Positions 34,680 through 42,005 of a DNA stretch of 49,286 nucleotides are shown piece after piece (the stretch's first letter is position 1; each line of letters opens with the position of its first letter). Made by a program: the position numbers and the translations under genes. This DNA is from Gemmatimonadota bacterium (GTDB taxonomy: Bacteria > Gemmatimonadota > Gemmatimonadetes > Gemmatimonadales > GWC2-71-9). The notes beneath the pieces were generated by a model. The model did no database searches, was not told where the DNA came from, and saw only the letters and a list, made by a program, of their open reading frames with translations. The stretch spans positions 1-49,286 of the forward strand of contig JANYKV010000002.1 of NCBI GenBank assembly GCA_025358055.1, in the 5' to 3' direction.

Positions 34680-35423
34680 TTGCCGCACAGACTTTACAAG
34701 TTCCTCTCGCCCACATTGGCCTGCGGGCTGCTGCTCACCGGCTTACCAGGCCTCGCCCGGGGGCAGGTGGGGTATCCACCTCAGGACTCACCCTTCCGGG
34801 ATATCCGCCATTCCACGTACCTCTCTTTCGCCGCCGGCTATTTCGGGGGGAGCGGGGGGCAGATCGGCGTGGGCGCCCATCATGGCACCATGTACACCCT
34901 GCGCTACGACTTCCTCGCCGACGGCACCTTTCAGATCGGGCTGGCGGGCTCGGTGGGGAACCTCGATCGGCTGATCGTCGATGCGAACGATCCGGTGGCA
35001 ACCCGAGTCAAGGGCCCCGTATCGCAGCGGTTGATTCTCTCCGAGTTGGCCCTCCAATTCAATGTCACGGGCGGAAAGACGTGGCATAATTTGGCACCGT
35101 TCGTCGGCTTGGGTGCCGGAATCGCGTTCGGGCAAAAGACCCCGGCTGACACCAGCGGCTACACGTACGGCACCAAGTTCTTCTTCGCCCCAAAACTCGG
35201 AACCCGGTTTTTCTTGTCGCGGAATCTCTATCTCAATCTGGAGGCTCGCGGGTACTTCGTGAGTTTGACCTACCCCTCCACCTACCAGCAGGAGCCGAGC
35301 AAAGACCCCGGAACCACCGACAAGCCGCACGCGGTGTTGGCCGGGAAGCCACTCAAGGAGTATGCGCCCAGCCCATGGATTTCGATCGGGGTGGGCTACA
35401 AGTTCAAATTCCCCCTCTTCTGA
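34680..35423 (+). CDS. Outer-membrane beta-barrel protein
   Basis: The 247-residue product has a signal peptide (ending LARGQ) followed by alternating amphipathic strands (TMYTLRYDF, FQIGLAGSVGNL, LILSELALQFNV, FFFAPKLGTRFFL, ISIGVGYKFKFPLF). The final aromatic residue is F, typical of outer-membrane barrels that insert through the Bam complex. I prefer TTG 34680, with AAGGA eight bases upstream; a GTG at 34653 in the same frame, inside the end of gpmI, is the alternative. The barrel may have about eight to ten strands, and its cargo is unknown. Confidence 0.78.
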   Translation: MPHRLYKFLSPTLACGLLLTGLPGLARGQVGYPPQDSPFRDIRHSTYLSFAAGYFGGSGGQIGVGAHHGTMYTLRYDFLADGTFQIGLAGSVGNLDRLIVDANDPVATRVKGPVSQRLILSELALQFNVTGGKTWHNLAPFVGLGAGIAFGQKTPADTSGYTYGTKFFFAPKLGTRFFLSRNLYLNLEARGYFVSLTYPSTYQQEPSKDPGTTDKPHAVLAGKPLKEYAPSPWISIGVGYKFKFPLF

Positions 35424-35432
35424 GCCCGGTCC

Positions 35433-35852
35433 ATGGCCCTGCTGTTGACCCGGACGGTCACGTTTCGAGCGATGCACCGATACTATCGTCCAGAGTGGTC
35501 CGCGGAAGAAAACCAAGCTCGCTTCGGGTTCACCTCGGAGGAGCCCGGACACAGTCATCAATATCAATGCGCGGTCACCCTTGAGGGTCCGATCGACCCA
35601 TCGAGCTCGATGATCGTTGATCTCGTCGAGTTAGACCGGATCCTCTCCGAGGAGGTCACGGTGCTGGATGGTGCGCATCTCAATGAAGACGTTCCGCACT
35701 TTGGGTACGGACGGACCCTGCCGACCTGCGAAGCTCTCGCCCTCTTCTTCTACGAGCGAATCCTCAGGCGACTCCCCCCGGCGCTCCGGTTGGAGCGCGT
35801 GCGGGTCGCTGAGGACGCCACCCTCCATGCCGAGTACACAGGCCCCCGATAA
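35433..35852 (+). CDS. PTPS/QueD-fold enzyme with Glu at the catalytic Cys position (PTPS-III-like)
   Basis: This 139-residue protein has the tunnelling fold of 6-carboxytetrahydropterin and 6-pyruvoyltetrahydropterin synthases. Zinc ligands H15, H40 and H42 are visible (RAMHRY and PGHSH), and ALFFYERI with a terminal Glu-rich strand follows. In QueD and animal PTPS a catalytic Cys lies four residues before the first His of the HxH pair; here that position is E36 (sequence EEPGHSH). Glu at this site is the mark of PTPS-III enzymes, which supply the folate pathway in some bacteria and Plasmodium in place of FolB. A queuosine role is therefore less likely than a folate one. This assignment is inferred from the aligned residue. 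Confidence 0.78.
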   Translation: MALLLTRTVTFRAMHRYYRPEWSAEENQARFGFTSEEPGHSHQYQCAVTLEGPIDPSSSMIVDLVELDRILSEEVTVLDGAHLNEDVPHFGYGRTLPTCEALALFFYERILRRLPPALRLERVRVAEDATLHAEYTGPR

Positions 35853-35873
35853 CCCAACGCCGCGCCGCCCACA

Positions 35874-36491
35874 ATGAAGGCGCGCGGCGCGATCATCGCG
35901 GGAGGTGCGGCCGCTCGGTTCGGCGGCGACCCCAAAGGCCTTGCCCTCGTAGGTGGTCGGCGGATCGTGGACCGGCTCGTGGACGCCTTCGTAGGTGCGC
36001 TAGGACAACCACCCCTGTTGGTGGCCAACGCCGCAGATGCCCAGACCTGGCGCCCGGACCTCCGGGTCTTCCACGATGTGCGGCCCGGATGCGGTGCATT
36101 GGGAGGCCTCTATGCCGCCATTCACGGGGCGCCCGCACCGGTGGTCTGCGTCGCGTGGGACATGCCATTCGTGTCAGCCGAATTGATCAAAGCCCTCGCC
36201 GACCGGCTGGGCGCACACGATGCAATGCTCCCGGAAAGCATCGGGCCCGGTGGACTTGAACCGCTTTGCGCGGCCTACGGACCTGGCTCTGGCCCGGCCA
36301 TGGGGGCAAGCCTCGACGCCGGTGAGTACCGAGCCACAGCATTTCACTCCGGCATCCGGCTCGGAGTCCTTCCTCTGGCCGAGGTGAGACAACTTGGGGA
36401 TCCGGCGCGACTATTTTTCAACGTCAATACCCGCGCGGACCTCGAGACGGCAAACCGCATGATCGCATCGGAAGGACAGTCCGACCCGTGA
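35874..36491 (+). CDS. mobA: Molybdenum cofactor guanylyltransferase
   Basis: MobA adds GMP to molybdopterin to make the bis-MGD cofactor. The 205-residue protein opens with the nucleotide-binding loop AIIAGGAAARFGGDPKGL (K21) and has D96 in VAWDMPFVS, the metal and GTP contact site, and a C-terminal FFNVNTRADLETA, typical of the family. It overlaps moeA by four bases. The two together indicate that the organism makes molybdoenzymes, none of which is in the window. Confidence 0.9.
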   Translation: MKARGAIIAGGAAARFGGDPKGLALVGGRRIVDRLVDAFVGALGQPPLLVANAADAQTWRPDLRVFHDVRPGCGALGGLYAAIHGAPAPVVCVAWDMPFVSAELIKALADRLGAHDAMLPESIGPGGLEPLCAAYGPGSGPAMGASLDAGEYRATAFHSGIRLGVLPLAEVRQLGDPARLFFNVNTRADLETANRMIASEGQSDP

Positions 36492-37744
36492 ACAAGACGC
36501 CATTGGCTGCTCGGGACGCCGCTCTCTGGATCCTCGGATCGGTCGAGCGCCAACCGACCCTCCGGGTTCCGCTCGACGATGCGCTCGGCAGCGTGCTGGC
36601 GGAGCCGGTCGTGAGCCCGCTCGACATCCCCGCCCACACCAATTCGGCGATGGACGGTTACGCCGTCCGCGCGACCGATGTCGCAAGCGCCTCGGCGGCA
36701 CATCCAATCACCCTTCGGGTCATCGAGGAGATCGCGGCCGGCGCGTTTCCAGCCCGTCCCATCGCACCCGGCGAGTGCGCCCGAATCTTTACCGGTGCGC
36801 CGGTGCCCTCCGGCGCCGATTGCGTGATCCGACAAGAGGACACCGACCTCGGCGGAGCAGCCGTGACCATAGTGAAGGCTGGAAACGTTGGCCAGAACCT
36901 GCGGCTGGCCGGGGAAGACATTCGCCTCGGCACCCAGGTCTTCGGACCCGGGACCACGCTCGGCCCCGCCCAACTGGGTGTGTTGGCGTCCCTCGCGGTG
37001 GCCCATCCGGTGGTGTTTCGCCGCCCCCGGGTCGGGATTCTCGCGTCCGGCGATGAAATTGTCGATGTGGACCAGCCGGAGGAAATCTTGAACGGGCGCA
37101 AAACGGCCAGCTCCAACACACACACGCTCGCGGCGTTGGTATTCGAAACCGGGGGAGTACCGGTCAACCTTGGTATCGCGCGTGATACCGCGGCAAGCGT
37201 CCGCGAGCATATTGGCGCGGGAACCGATTGCGATCTCCTGGTGACGTCTGCCGGAATTAGCGTCGGCGAGCACGACCACATTCGAAGCGTCATGGCGGAG
37301 TTGGGGGCAGCGCTCACGTTTTGGCGGGTTCGCATGCGGCCCGGAGCGCCCGTGGGTTTCGGCATGCTCGGCACTAAGCCGTGGATCGGCCTACCCGGCA
37401 ATCCGGTGAGTACGATGGTGACCTTCGAACTGTTCGTCCGGCCTGCCATCAGAAAAATGATGGGACACCTCACGCCATTCCGGCGGAGTGTCCCGGTACG
37501 GGTCGCGCAAGCGATTCCGCTGGCCCCGGGACTCCAGCACTTTCTCCGAGTCGTCGTGCAGGAGACGGATGGAGGACTCGAGGCTCGGCTGACCGGGCCC
37601 CAAGGGTCGGGAATCTTGACGTCCATGGCTAAGGCAAACGCGCTACTGATCGTCCCGGAGGGAACGCAGGAGGTGTTGGAAGGCACGACTGCGCAGGCGC
37701 TGCTACTTGACGATGCCTTCTTTCGGACCGATCCGGCCTTTTAG
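36488..37744 (+). CDS. moeA: Molybdopterin molybdenumtransferase
   Basis: MoeA inserts molybdate into adenylylated molybdopterin. The 418-residue protein has AMDGYAVRATD (54-64), GECARIFTGAPVPSGAD, the molybdopterin-binding domain with SGDEIVDV near 192, and LPGNPVST near 307, in the order of the family. Length is normal. It overlaps mobA as an ATGA-type junction and ends about 79 bases before the convergent TerB-like gene. Confidence 0.94.
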   Translation: MNKTPLAARDAALWILGSVERQPTLRVPLDDALGSVLAEPVVSPLDIPAHTNSAMDGYAVRATDVASASAAHPITLRVIEEIAAGAFPARPIAPGECARIFTGAPVPSGADCVIRQEDTDLGGAAVTIVKAGNVGQNLRLAGEDIRLGTQVFGPGTTLGPAQLGVLASLAVAHPVVFRRPRVGILASGDEIVDVDQPEEILNGRKTASSNTHTLAALVFETGGVPVNLGIARDTAASVREHIGAGTDCDLLVTSAGISVGEHDHIRSVMAELGAALTFWRVRMRPGAPVGFGMLGTKPWIGLPGNPVSTMVTFELFVRPAIRKMMGHLTPFRRSVPVRVAQAIPLAPGLQHFLRVVVQETDGGLEARLTGPQGSGILTSMAKANALLIVPEGTQEVLEGTTAQALLLDDAFFRTDPAF

Positions 37745-37823
37745 CCTGACACCCCACCAAACGAGCGGCTCCCTTCCCTAGGCTCCCACCACCCGGCGCG
37801 TGGAATCGCACATCCTGGCGCGA

Positions 37824-38753
37824 TCATCCACCTCGGATCGATGTGAGAAGTTGATTCAGATTGAGGGATTGGGCCTGACTCCTCACCTGTTGTTGCACTT
37901 TGGGGTACATGGTCTTCGCGTCTTCCTGGAACCTCAGGAAGAGGCTCCGCAGGTCGGCCGTACTCAGGCGTCGGCCCTGGGCGTAGTACTGTTTGGCGGC
38001 GTGGCCTAGCGCGTAGGTCGACGCGAAGGACACGGCGGCTCCCGTAGCCGTTTCCACAACCCCACCGGCGATTCCGCCCAGCAGGCCACCCAACACACCA
38101 TGAGCGATCCCCCCGATGATCTTTCGGGCAAACCCTTCCACAGCCTGAGTTGCCGCGCCAAGTCCAAAGGTGGCGAGAAGATCCTTGAGTTGGGAGCCAT
38201 CGAGCTGTTGTCCGAACGACGCACCGATCTGATAGACCAGCCGCATTTGCAGCGGAATGATGGCCATGGTGGCGAGGGAATGGGGCAGGAGCTCAAGAGC
38301 CGCGGTGAGCATCGCCTGTTTGACGATGAGATCGTCCAACCCCGCCGGCTCGGGTGGCTTCCCGGCTCCGGTGACGGCCGTGGTGCTCGCGGAGGCGAGT
38401 GACGCTACCTCGCCATGCAACTCCCGCACATCCTGCTCACCCAAGCCCATCGCGGTCCGGAGGTCCTTGAGGAACCCCTGTTCTTTCTCGCCCAGCGCCC
38501 CATCCGCGTTACAAACGATCAAGGCCATTTCATAAGCGGACTTCTTGTCCGACGACGAAGCCAGGGGACTCACCGCCGCTGCGATGGTCGGCTTGTTTGC
38601 CGTGACTCGTTGAATGAGGCTCTCGACGTCCCCACCACCCAGACTCGCGCCGAGGCCCCTGATCCGGTCGCGTTCCGAGTCACCCTGAGTATCGTCGGCC
38701 AAGGCAGCAAGGATGGCGATGGTGAGCAAGGCCTCGCGGTTCTGATCTGACAT
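37824..38753 (-). CDS. TerB-like protein with Gly-rich C-terminal domain
   Basis: The 309-residue protein starts at ATG 38753, with GGAG six bases upstream; an ATG at 38774 lies before that Shine-Dalgarno site and is unlikely. Residues 1-130 resemble TerB-type tellurite-resistance domains (MSDQNREALLTIAILAALAD, quoted in part as LLTIAILAALADD, and VCNADGALGEKEQGFL with acidic metal-like positions). A long Ala/Gly-rich helical part follows (about 150-275, KIIGGIAHGVLGGLLGGIAGG) that looks like a DUF697-type membrane-associated segment. Function is unknown. It is convergent with moeA and followed upstream by the M28 peptidase gene. Confidence 0.7.
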   Translation of the reverse strand: MSDQNREALLTIAILAALADDTQGDSERDRIRGLGASLGGGDVESLIQRVTANKPTIAAAVSPLASSSDKKSAYEMALIVCNADGALGEKEQGFLKDLRTAMGLGEQDVRELHGEVASLASASTTAVTGAGKPPEPAGLDDLIVKQAMLTAALELLPHSLATMAIIPLQMRLVYQIGASFGQQLDGSQLKDLLATFGLGAATQAVEGFARKIIGGIAHGVLGGLLGGIAGGVVETATGAAVSFASTYALGHAAKQYYAQGRRLSTADLRSLFLRFQEDAKTMYPKVQQQVRSQAQSLNLNQLLTSIRGG

Positions 38754-38799
38754 GATCTGCTCCAAAATTGTCATCGGGTGAATCCGAAAGGTCGGTCGC

Positions 38800-39750
38800 T
38801 CAGAGATCCAGCTTGTCGAGTCGCCGAACTCCGTCCAGAATCGTGGCTACGGCCCCTTTGAAGAACGTCGTCGTGATTGACGCGAAGTCGTCCGTAGGCT
38901 GATGGTAGTCCTTGTGGTCCTCGACTCCAAAGTAGACGTATGGGATATGCGCTCGACCGAATGCGGCGTGATCGCTTGCCTCACTCCAGTCGTCGTCCGA
39001 GCGCGGGCCTGGTCCGTCATGTCCGAACAGCACGTGGACGGAGGACGCGCTGGCCATGTCCTCCAGTGGCTTCCGGAGCGCCGGTGCGCTCCGAAGACCC
39101 GCAACATAGAGCTCGCCGCGCTCGCTGTGACTCACCATGTCCAAGTTGACGTCGAGGCGAATAGTGCTGAGCGCCACTGGAGGCGCCTCAACAAAGGCCT
39201 TCGCCCCCAGTAGCCCCTCCTCCTCCGCATCAAACAGCACGAACAACAGCGAATGCAACGGTGGATGCAGTCGAAAATACGCGGCCGCGGCCAACACCGC
39301 GGCCGTGCCCGACGCATTGTCGTCGGCTCCATGGAAAATTTTGCCTTGGCGGACACCAAGGTGATCGTAGTGAGCTGAGATGACGAAGTAACGCTCCGGA
39401 TACAAGGTTCCCCGCACCTCACCCACTAAATTCGTCCCTCGAGCGCCGCCGGTTGCCGACCGTTGAGGCAGCTGGAACGAGTGTTGGAAGCCTCCTCCAA
39501 CTGAGTCGAGCCCGAGGGCCCGAAGGCGCGAGACGAGGTACCGCTGCGCTCGATCGCTTCCGACGGTACCGACCATGCGGCCCGCCATGGAATCGGCGGA
39601 TAACGCCGACACATCACGCAAGAGCGACGTATTGACCGAGTCCGGCAGGGCCCGCGTCTGGGCGGTTCCGAGACTCGTGACGAATAATGTACCGAGGCCC
39701 ACAAGGCGCGCACTCACAAGAGCCCGCCTGCATCGACGCGGATAGCGCAT
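38800..39750 (-). CDS. Secreted M28-family metallopeptidase
   Basis: The 316-residue protein has a basic, hydrophobic signal peptide (about 1-31, ending GTAQ). The peptidase M28 zinc site is intact: H127 in SAHYDHLG, D143 in GADDNASG, E177 region in AEEEGLLGA, D204 and the C-terminal H in YHQPTDD. Members are aminopeptidases or carboxypeptidase-like enzymes that act on peptides outside the cytoplasm. I start at ATG 39750 rather than 39813 because the signal peptide follows directly. It is divergent from terC. Confidence 0.9.
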   Translation of the reverse strand: MRYPRRCRRALVSARLVGLGTLFVTSLGTAQTRALPDSVNTSLLRDVSALSADSMAGRMVGTVGSDRAQRYLVSRLRALGLDSVGGGFQHSFQLPQRSATGGARGTNLVGEVRGTLYPERYFVISAHYDHLGVRQGKIFHGADDNASGTAAVLAAAAYFRLHPPLHSLLFVLFDAEEEGLLGAKAFVEAPPVALSTIRLDVNLDMVSHSERGELYVAGLRSAPALRKPLEDMASASSVHVLFGHDGPGPRSDDDWSEASDHAAFGRAHIPYVYFGVEDHKDYHQPTDDFASITTTFFKGAVATILDGVRRLDKLDL

Positions 39751-39863
39751 ACCCACAAATATAGACCCCAGCGAGCTCCCTCGCCCCTTGACCTCGCGGG
39801 CCAGAGCGCGCATTTACAGAGCGCAACCTCGTCTCCCACATGCGCCCGCGCGGAGGGAAAATG

Positions 39864-40787
39864 ATGCCGACCCACCCCCCCGCCGTTTGGCTCGGCTTCA
39901 CGGGGCTCGTCGTCGTGCTCCTGGCGGTCGACCTGGGGGTGCTGAACCGCAAGTCGCATGCGATGAGCGTCCGGGAGGCCACGACCTGGAGCGCGGCGCT
40001 GGTGGCGATCGCCCTGCTCTTCGGGCTGTATTTGCTGTGGTTCGAGAACAAACAACACGCGCTGGAATATTACGCCGGCTACCTGCTTGAACTCTCGCTG
40101 AGCGTCGACAACCTGTTCGTCTTTCTCCTCATTCTGCAGTTCTTCGCGGTACCTCAGACGAACCGGACCCGCGTCCTCAAGTGGGGCATTTTCGGGGCGA
40201 TGCTCCTCCGGGGCATAATGATCGGCACCGGCGCACTGCTGATCCGGCAGTTCGGCTGGATCGTCTATGTCTTTGGGGCAATTCTTCTGCTGACCGGGCT
40301 CCGAATGTTCAAACAGGAGGCCGTGGAAATTGAGCCTGAACGAAATCCGTTAGTCCGTTTGGCCCGTCGGCTTCTTCCCTTCACCGACTCCTACCAGGAT
40401 GGGGCCTTTTTCGCCAGGAAGGCCGGACGACTGATGGCCACCCCGCTGTTTCTCGTCGTGCTCGTGGTGGAATGGAGTGACGTGGTGTTCGCGATCGACA
40501 GTATTCCGGCGATCTTCGCGGTCACTCGAGATCCCTTCATCATTTACAGCTCGAACATCTTCGCGATTCTCGGGCTCCGGGCGCTCTTCTTCGTGTTAGC
40601 AGCCGCAATGGATCAGTTTCAGTATCTCAAGTACGGGGTCGCCACAATTCTTACATTCATCGGCGCTAAAATGTTACTCGCCTCCATCGTGCCCATCTCG
40701 ATCGGAGTGTCCCTAGCTGTGATCGTTGGTTGCCTTGCGGTCGCGGTGGTGGTTTCCCTCCGGCATCGCCCGACGGATCTTTCTTGA
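39864..40787 (+). CDS. TerC-family membrane protein
   Basis: This 307-residue protein has about eight to nine membrane helices and the TerC signatures YLLELSLSVDNLFVFLLIL and VEWSDVVFAIDSIPAIFAVT, given in part as LSLSVDNLFVF and WSDVVFAIDSIPA, with their paired aspartates. TerC proteins are linked to metal export (manganese) and to metalation of secreted proteins. The start at ATG 39864 has GGAGGG six bases upstream. It stands alone, 43 bases before the attenuator leader of the diaminopimelate operon. I see no yybP-ykoY riboswitch before it. Confidence 0.9.
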   Translation: MPTHPPAVWLGFTGLVVVLLAVDLGVLNRKSHAMSVREATTWSAALVAIALLFGLYLLWFENKQHALEYYAGYLLELSLSVDNLFVFLLILQFFAVPQTNRTRVLKWGIFGAMLLRGIMIGTGALLIRQFGWIVYVFGAILLLTGLRMFKQEAVEIEPERNPLVRLARRLLPFTDSYQDGAFFARKAGRLMATPLFLVVLVVEWSDVVFAIDSIPAIFAVTRDPFIIYSSNIFAILGLRALFFVLAAAMDQFQYLKYGVATILTFIGAKMLLASIVPISIGVSLAVIVGCLAVAVVVSLRHRPTDLS

Positions 40788-40795
40788 GACCGGCC

Positions 40796-40824
40796 TTGCC
40801 CGGCGGCCGCCACGTCTCTAGTTT
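40796..40824 (+). promoter_or_regulatory. Candidate promoter of the diaminopimelate operon
   Basis: TTGCCC (40796-40801) and TAGTTT (40819-40824) are separated by 17 bases. The expected start near 40831 would coincide with the leader ORF's ATG, so the leader could be translated as leaderless mRNA; this fits the absence of a Shine-Dalgarno site there. Confidence 0.4.
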
Positions 40825-40830
40825 ACGTCC

Positions 40831-40941
40831 ATGCACCTGACTCGTCCGCCGCGCCTGATGCACCCGACCTCGTGGTCGAAAACCACGAAGTGTATGTGCA
40901 TGAAGACGCCTTGCCTCAACGGCGGACGGCAGTCGCTCTAG
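40831..40941 (+). CDS. Attenuator leader peptide rich in Lys, Thr, Met and Cys
   Basis: A 36-codon ORF ends at TAG 40939-40941. Codons 17-26 (40879-40908) encode KTTKCMCMKT, with three Lys, three Thr, two Met and two Cys and nothing else. Lys, Thr and Met are the end products of the aspartate family made by the operon downstream. The remainder is ordinary (MHLTRPPRLMHPTSWS before, PCLNGGRQSL after). No Shine-Dalgarno site precedes it, and an internal ATG at 40858 could also start it. The ORF, its stop and the terminator that follows have the geometry of a ribosome-stalling leader. Its function is regulatory: it is a sensor of charged tRNAs rather than an enzyme. Confidence 0.72.
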   Translation: MHLTRPPRLMHPTSWSKTTKCMCMKTPCLNGGRQSL

Positions 40942-41003
40942 ACGATCTCAACCAGTCTCGACGAGGAGCCCCGCCGCCACAGAGCGCGCGGGGCATTTTT
41001 GTT
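40843..41003 (+). promoter_or_regulatory. Four-segment transcription attenuator of the diaminopimelate operon
   Basis: Segment 1 (40843-40851) is the exact complement of segment 2 (40920-40928), nine bases. Segment 2 also pairs with segment 3: 40920-40925 with 40971-40976 and 40928-40930 with 40968-40970, across a two-base bulge. Segment 3 (40968-40974) pairs with segment 4 (40988-40994) to form the terminator. A small hairpin (40871-40876 with 40882-40887) covers the first Lys and Thr codons. A ribosome stalled at codons 17-26 leaves segment 2 free for segment 3; one that reaches the stop covers segment 2. Confidence 0.65.
40968..41003 (+). terminator. Intrinsic terminator directly before the first dap-operon gene
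   Basis: GCCCCGC (40968-40974) and GCGGGGC (40988-40994) enclose a 13-base loop and are followed by ATTTTTGTT; the T-run ends at the ATG at 41004. A strong intrinsic terminator placed before the structural genes rather than after them is the mark of attenuation. Confidence 0.8.
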
Positions 41004-42005
41004 ATGAACCCAATCGGATTGACTAAAGAACTGGTGGCGATCCCCTCCGTCACTGGTGCGGAGCATGCGGTCACCAATTATCTCGCTGGTCGACTTGAAA
41101 CCTTGGGCTACCGGGTCAATCGACAACCCGTGGAGGGAGGCCGCGAGAATCTCTACGCCTATCGCGACCTGCCGACCTTGGTCTTCTCCACTCACCTGGA
41201 CACGGTGCCACCCTTTCTCACCCCGCGGGAGGACGACGAGTGGCTCTATGGCCGAGGTACCTGCGACGCCAAGGGACTCGCGGCGGCGATGGTGGCCGCG
41301 GCGGAGCGCTTGGCCGCACTGGGCCGGAGGGATATCGGCCTCCTGTTCGTCGTGGGCGAGGAAAATGGATCGCAGGGTGCGAAGGCGGCCGCCTCATTTG
41401 GGCCAAAAGGCCGTTTCATCATCAATGGCGAGCCAACCGAAAACCGATTGTGTATCGGCCAAAAGGGCGCCCTCAGGATCAATCTCGACTGTACCGGAAA
41501 GGCAGCTCATTCGGCGTATCCCCACGAGGGCGATTCCGCCATTGAACGGCTTCTCGACGCCCTCGCCCGCATCCGAGCCATTCCCCTTCCCACTGATGAA
41601 CTCCTTGGCGCGTCGACCCTCAACGTCGGCACCATCACCGGAGGTGTCGCGCCGAACGTAGTCCCACCCTTCGCCCGCGCCGAACTCATGATTCGGACGG
41701 TCGCGCCGTCGCAGCTGCTGCGCGAAAGGATCCAGGAGGCCGCTGGGCCGGGCGTGGACGTCGCCTTTCCACTGGAATTCCCCTCGTATAAAGCCAAAGC
41801 GATCCCGGGTTGGACTACGACCGTTGTGAGTTATGCCTCGGACCTCCCGTTTCTGGTCGGCTGGGGAGAAGGCTACCAACTGGGACCGGGTACGATTCGG
41901 GTCGCTCATACGGATCACGAGTGCATTCGGAAAAGCGATCTGCTGGCCGGGGTTGATCGCTACATCGCTCTCGCACGCCACCTGCTGGGAGCGGGTACAC
42001 CATGA
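41004..42005 (+). CDS. dapE: M20-family deacylase, probable succinyl-diaminopimelate desuccinylase
   Basis: The 333-residue protein is an M20 peptidase: H64 and D66 in STHLDTVPP, D88 in GTCDAKG, E119 and E120 in GEENGSQGAK, E143 in NGEPTEN, and the final His in VAHTDHE, all in family order, with a dimerisation domain in the middle (GALRINLDCTGKAAHSAYP). The neighbouring dapD makes succinylated intermediates, so DapE (release of succinate to give LL-DAP) is the best role. An ArgE or LysK role is possible; the protein is shorter than usual DapE (about 375). An in-frame extension to 40872 runs through the terminator and is rejected. It overlaps asd by four bases. Confidence 0.82.
   Translation: MNPIGLTKELVAIPSVTGAEHAVTNYLAGRLETLGYRVNRQPVEGGRENLYAYRDLPTLVFSTHLDTVPPFLTPREDDEWLYGRGTCDAKGLAAAMVAAAERLAALGRRDIGLLFVVGEENGSQGAKAAASFGPKGRFIINGEPTENRLCIGQKGALRINLDCTGKAAHSAYPHEGDSAIERLLDALARIRAIPLPTDELLGASTLNVGTITGGVAPNVVPPFARAELMIRTVAPSQLLRERIQEAAGPGVDVAFPLEFPSYKAKAIPGWTTTVVSYASDLPFLVGWGEGYQLGPGTIRVAHTDHECIRKSDLLAGVDRYIALARHLLGAGTP

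Noticed and set aside
39751-39863. yybP-ykoY manganese riboswitch before terC
   Set aside because: The conserved G/A-rich core loops are not found in the 113-base gap.
40872-41003. In-frame N-terminal extension of the M20 (dapE-like) gene from 40872
   Set aside because: The extension has no family similarity and would run through the terminator stem; the conserved protein begins at 41004.
40788-41003. Lysine riboswitch upstream of the dap operon
   Set aside because: The region is shorter than the usual aptamer plus terminator and lacks the conserved core; a leader ORF explains it better.
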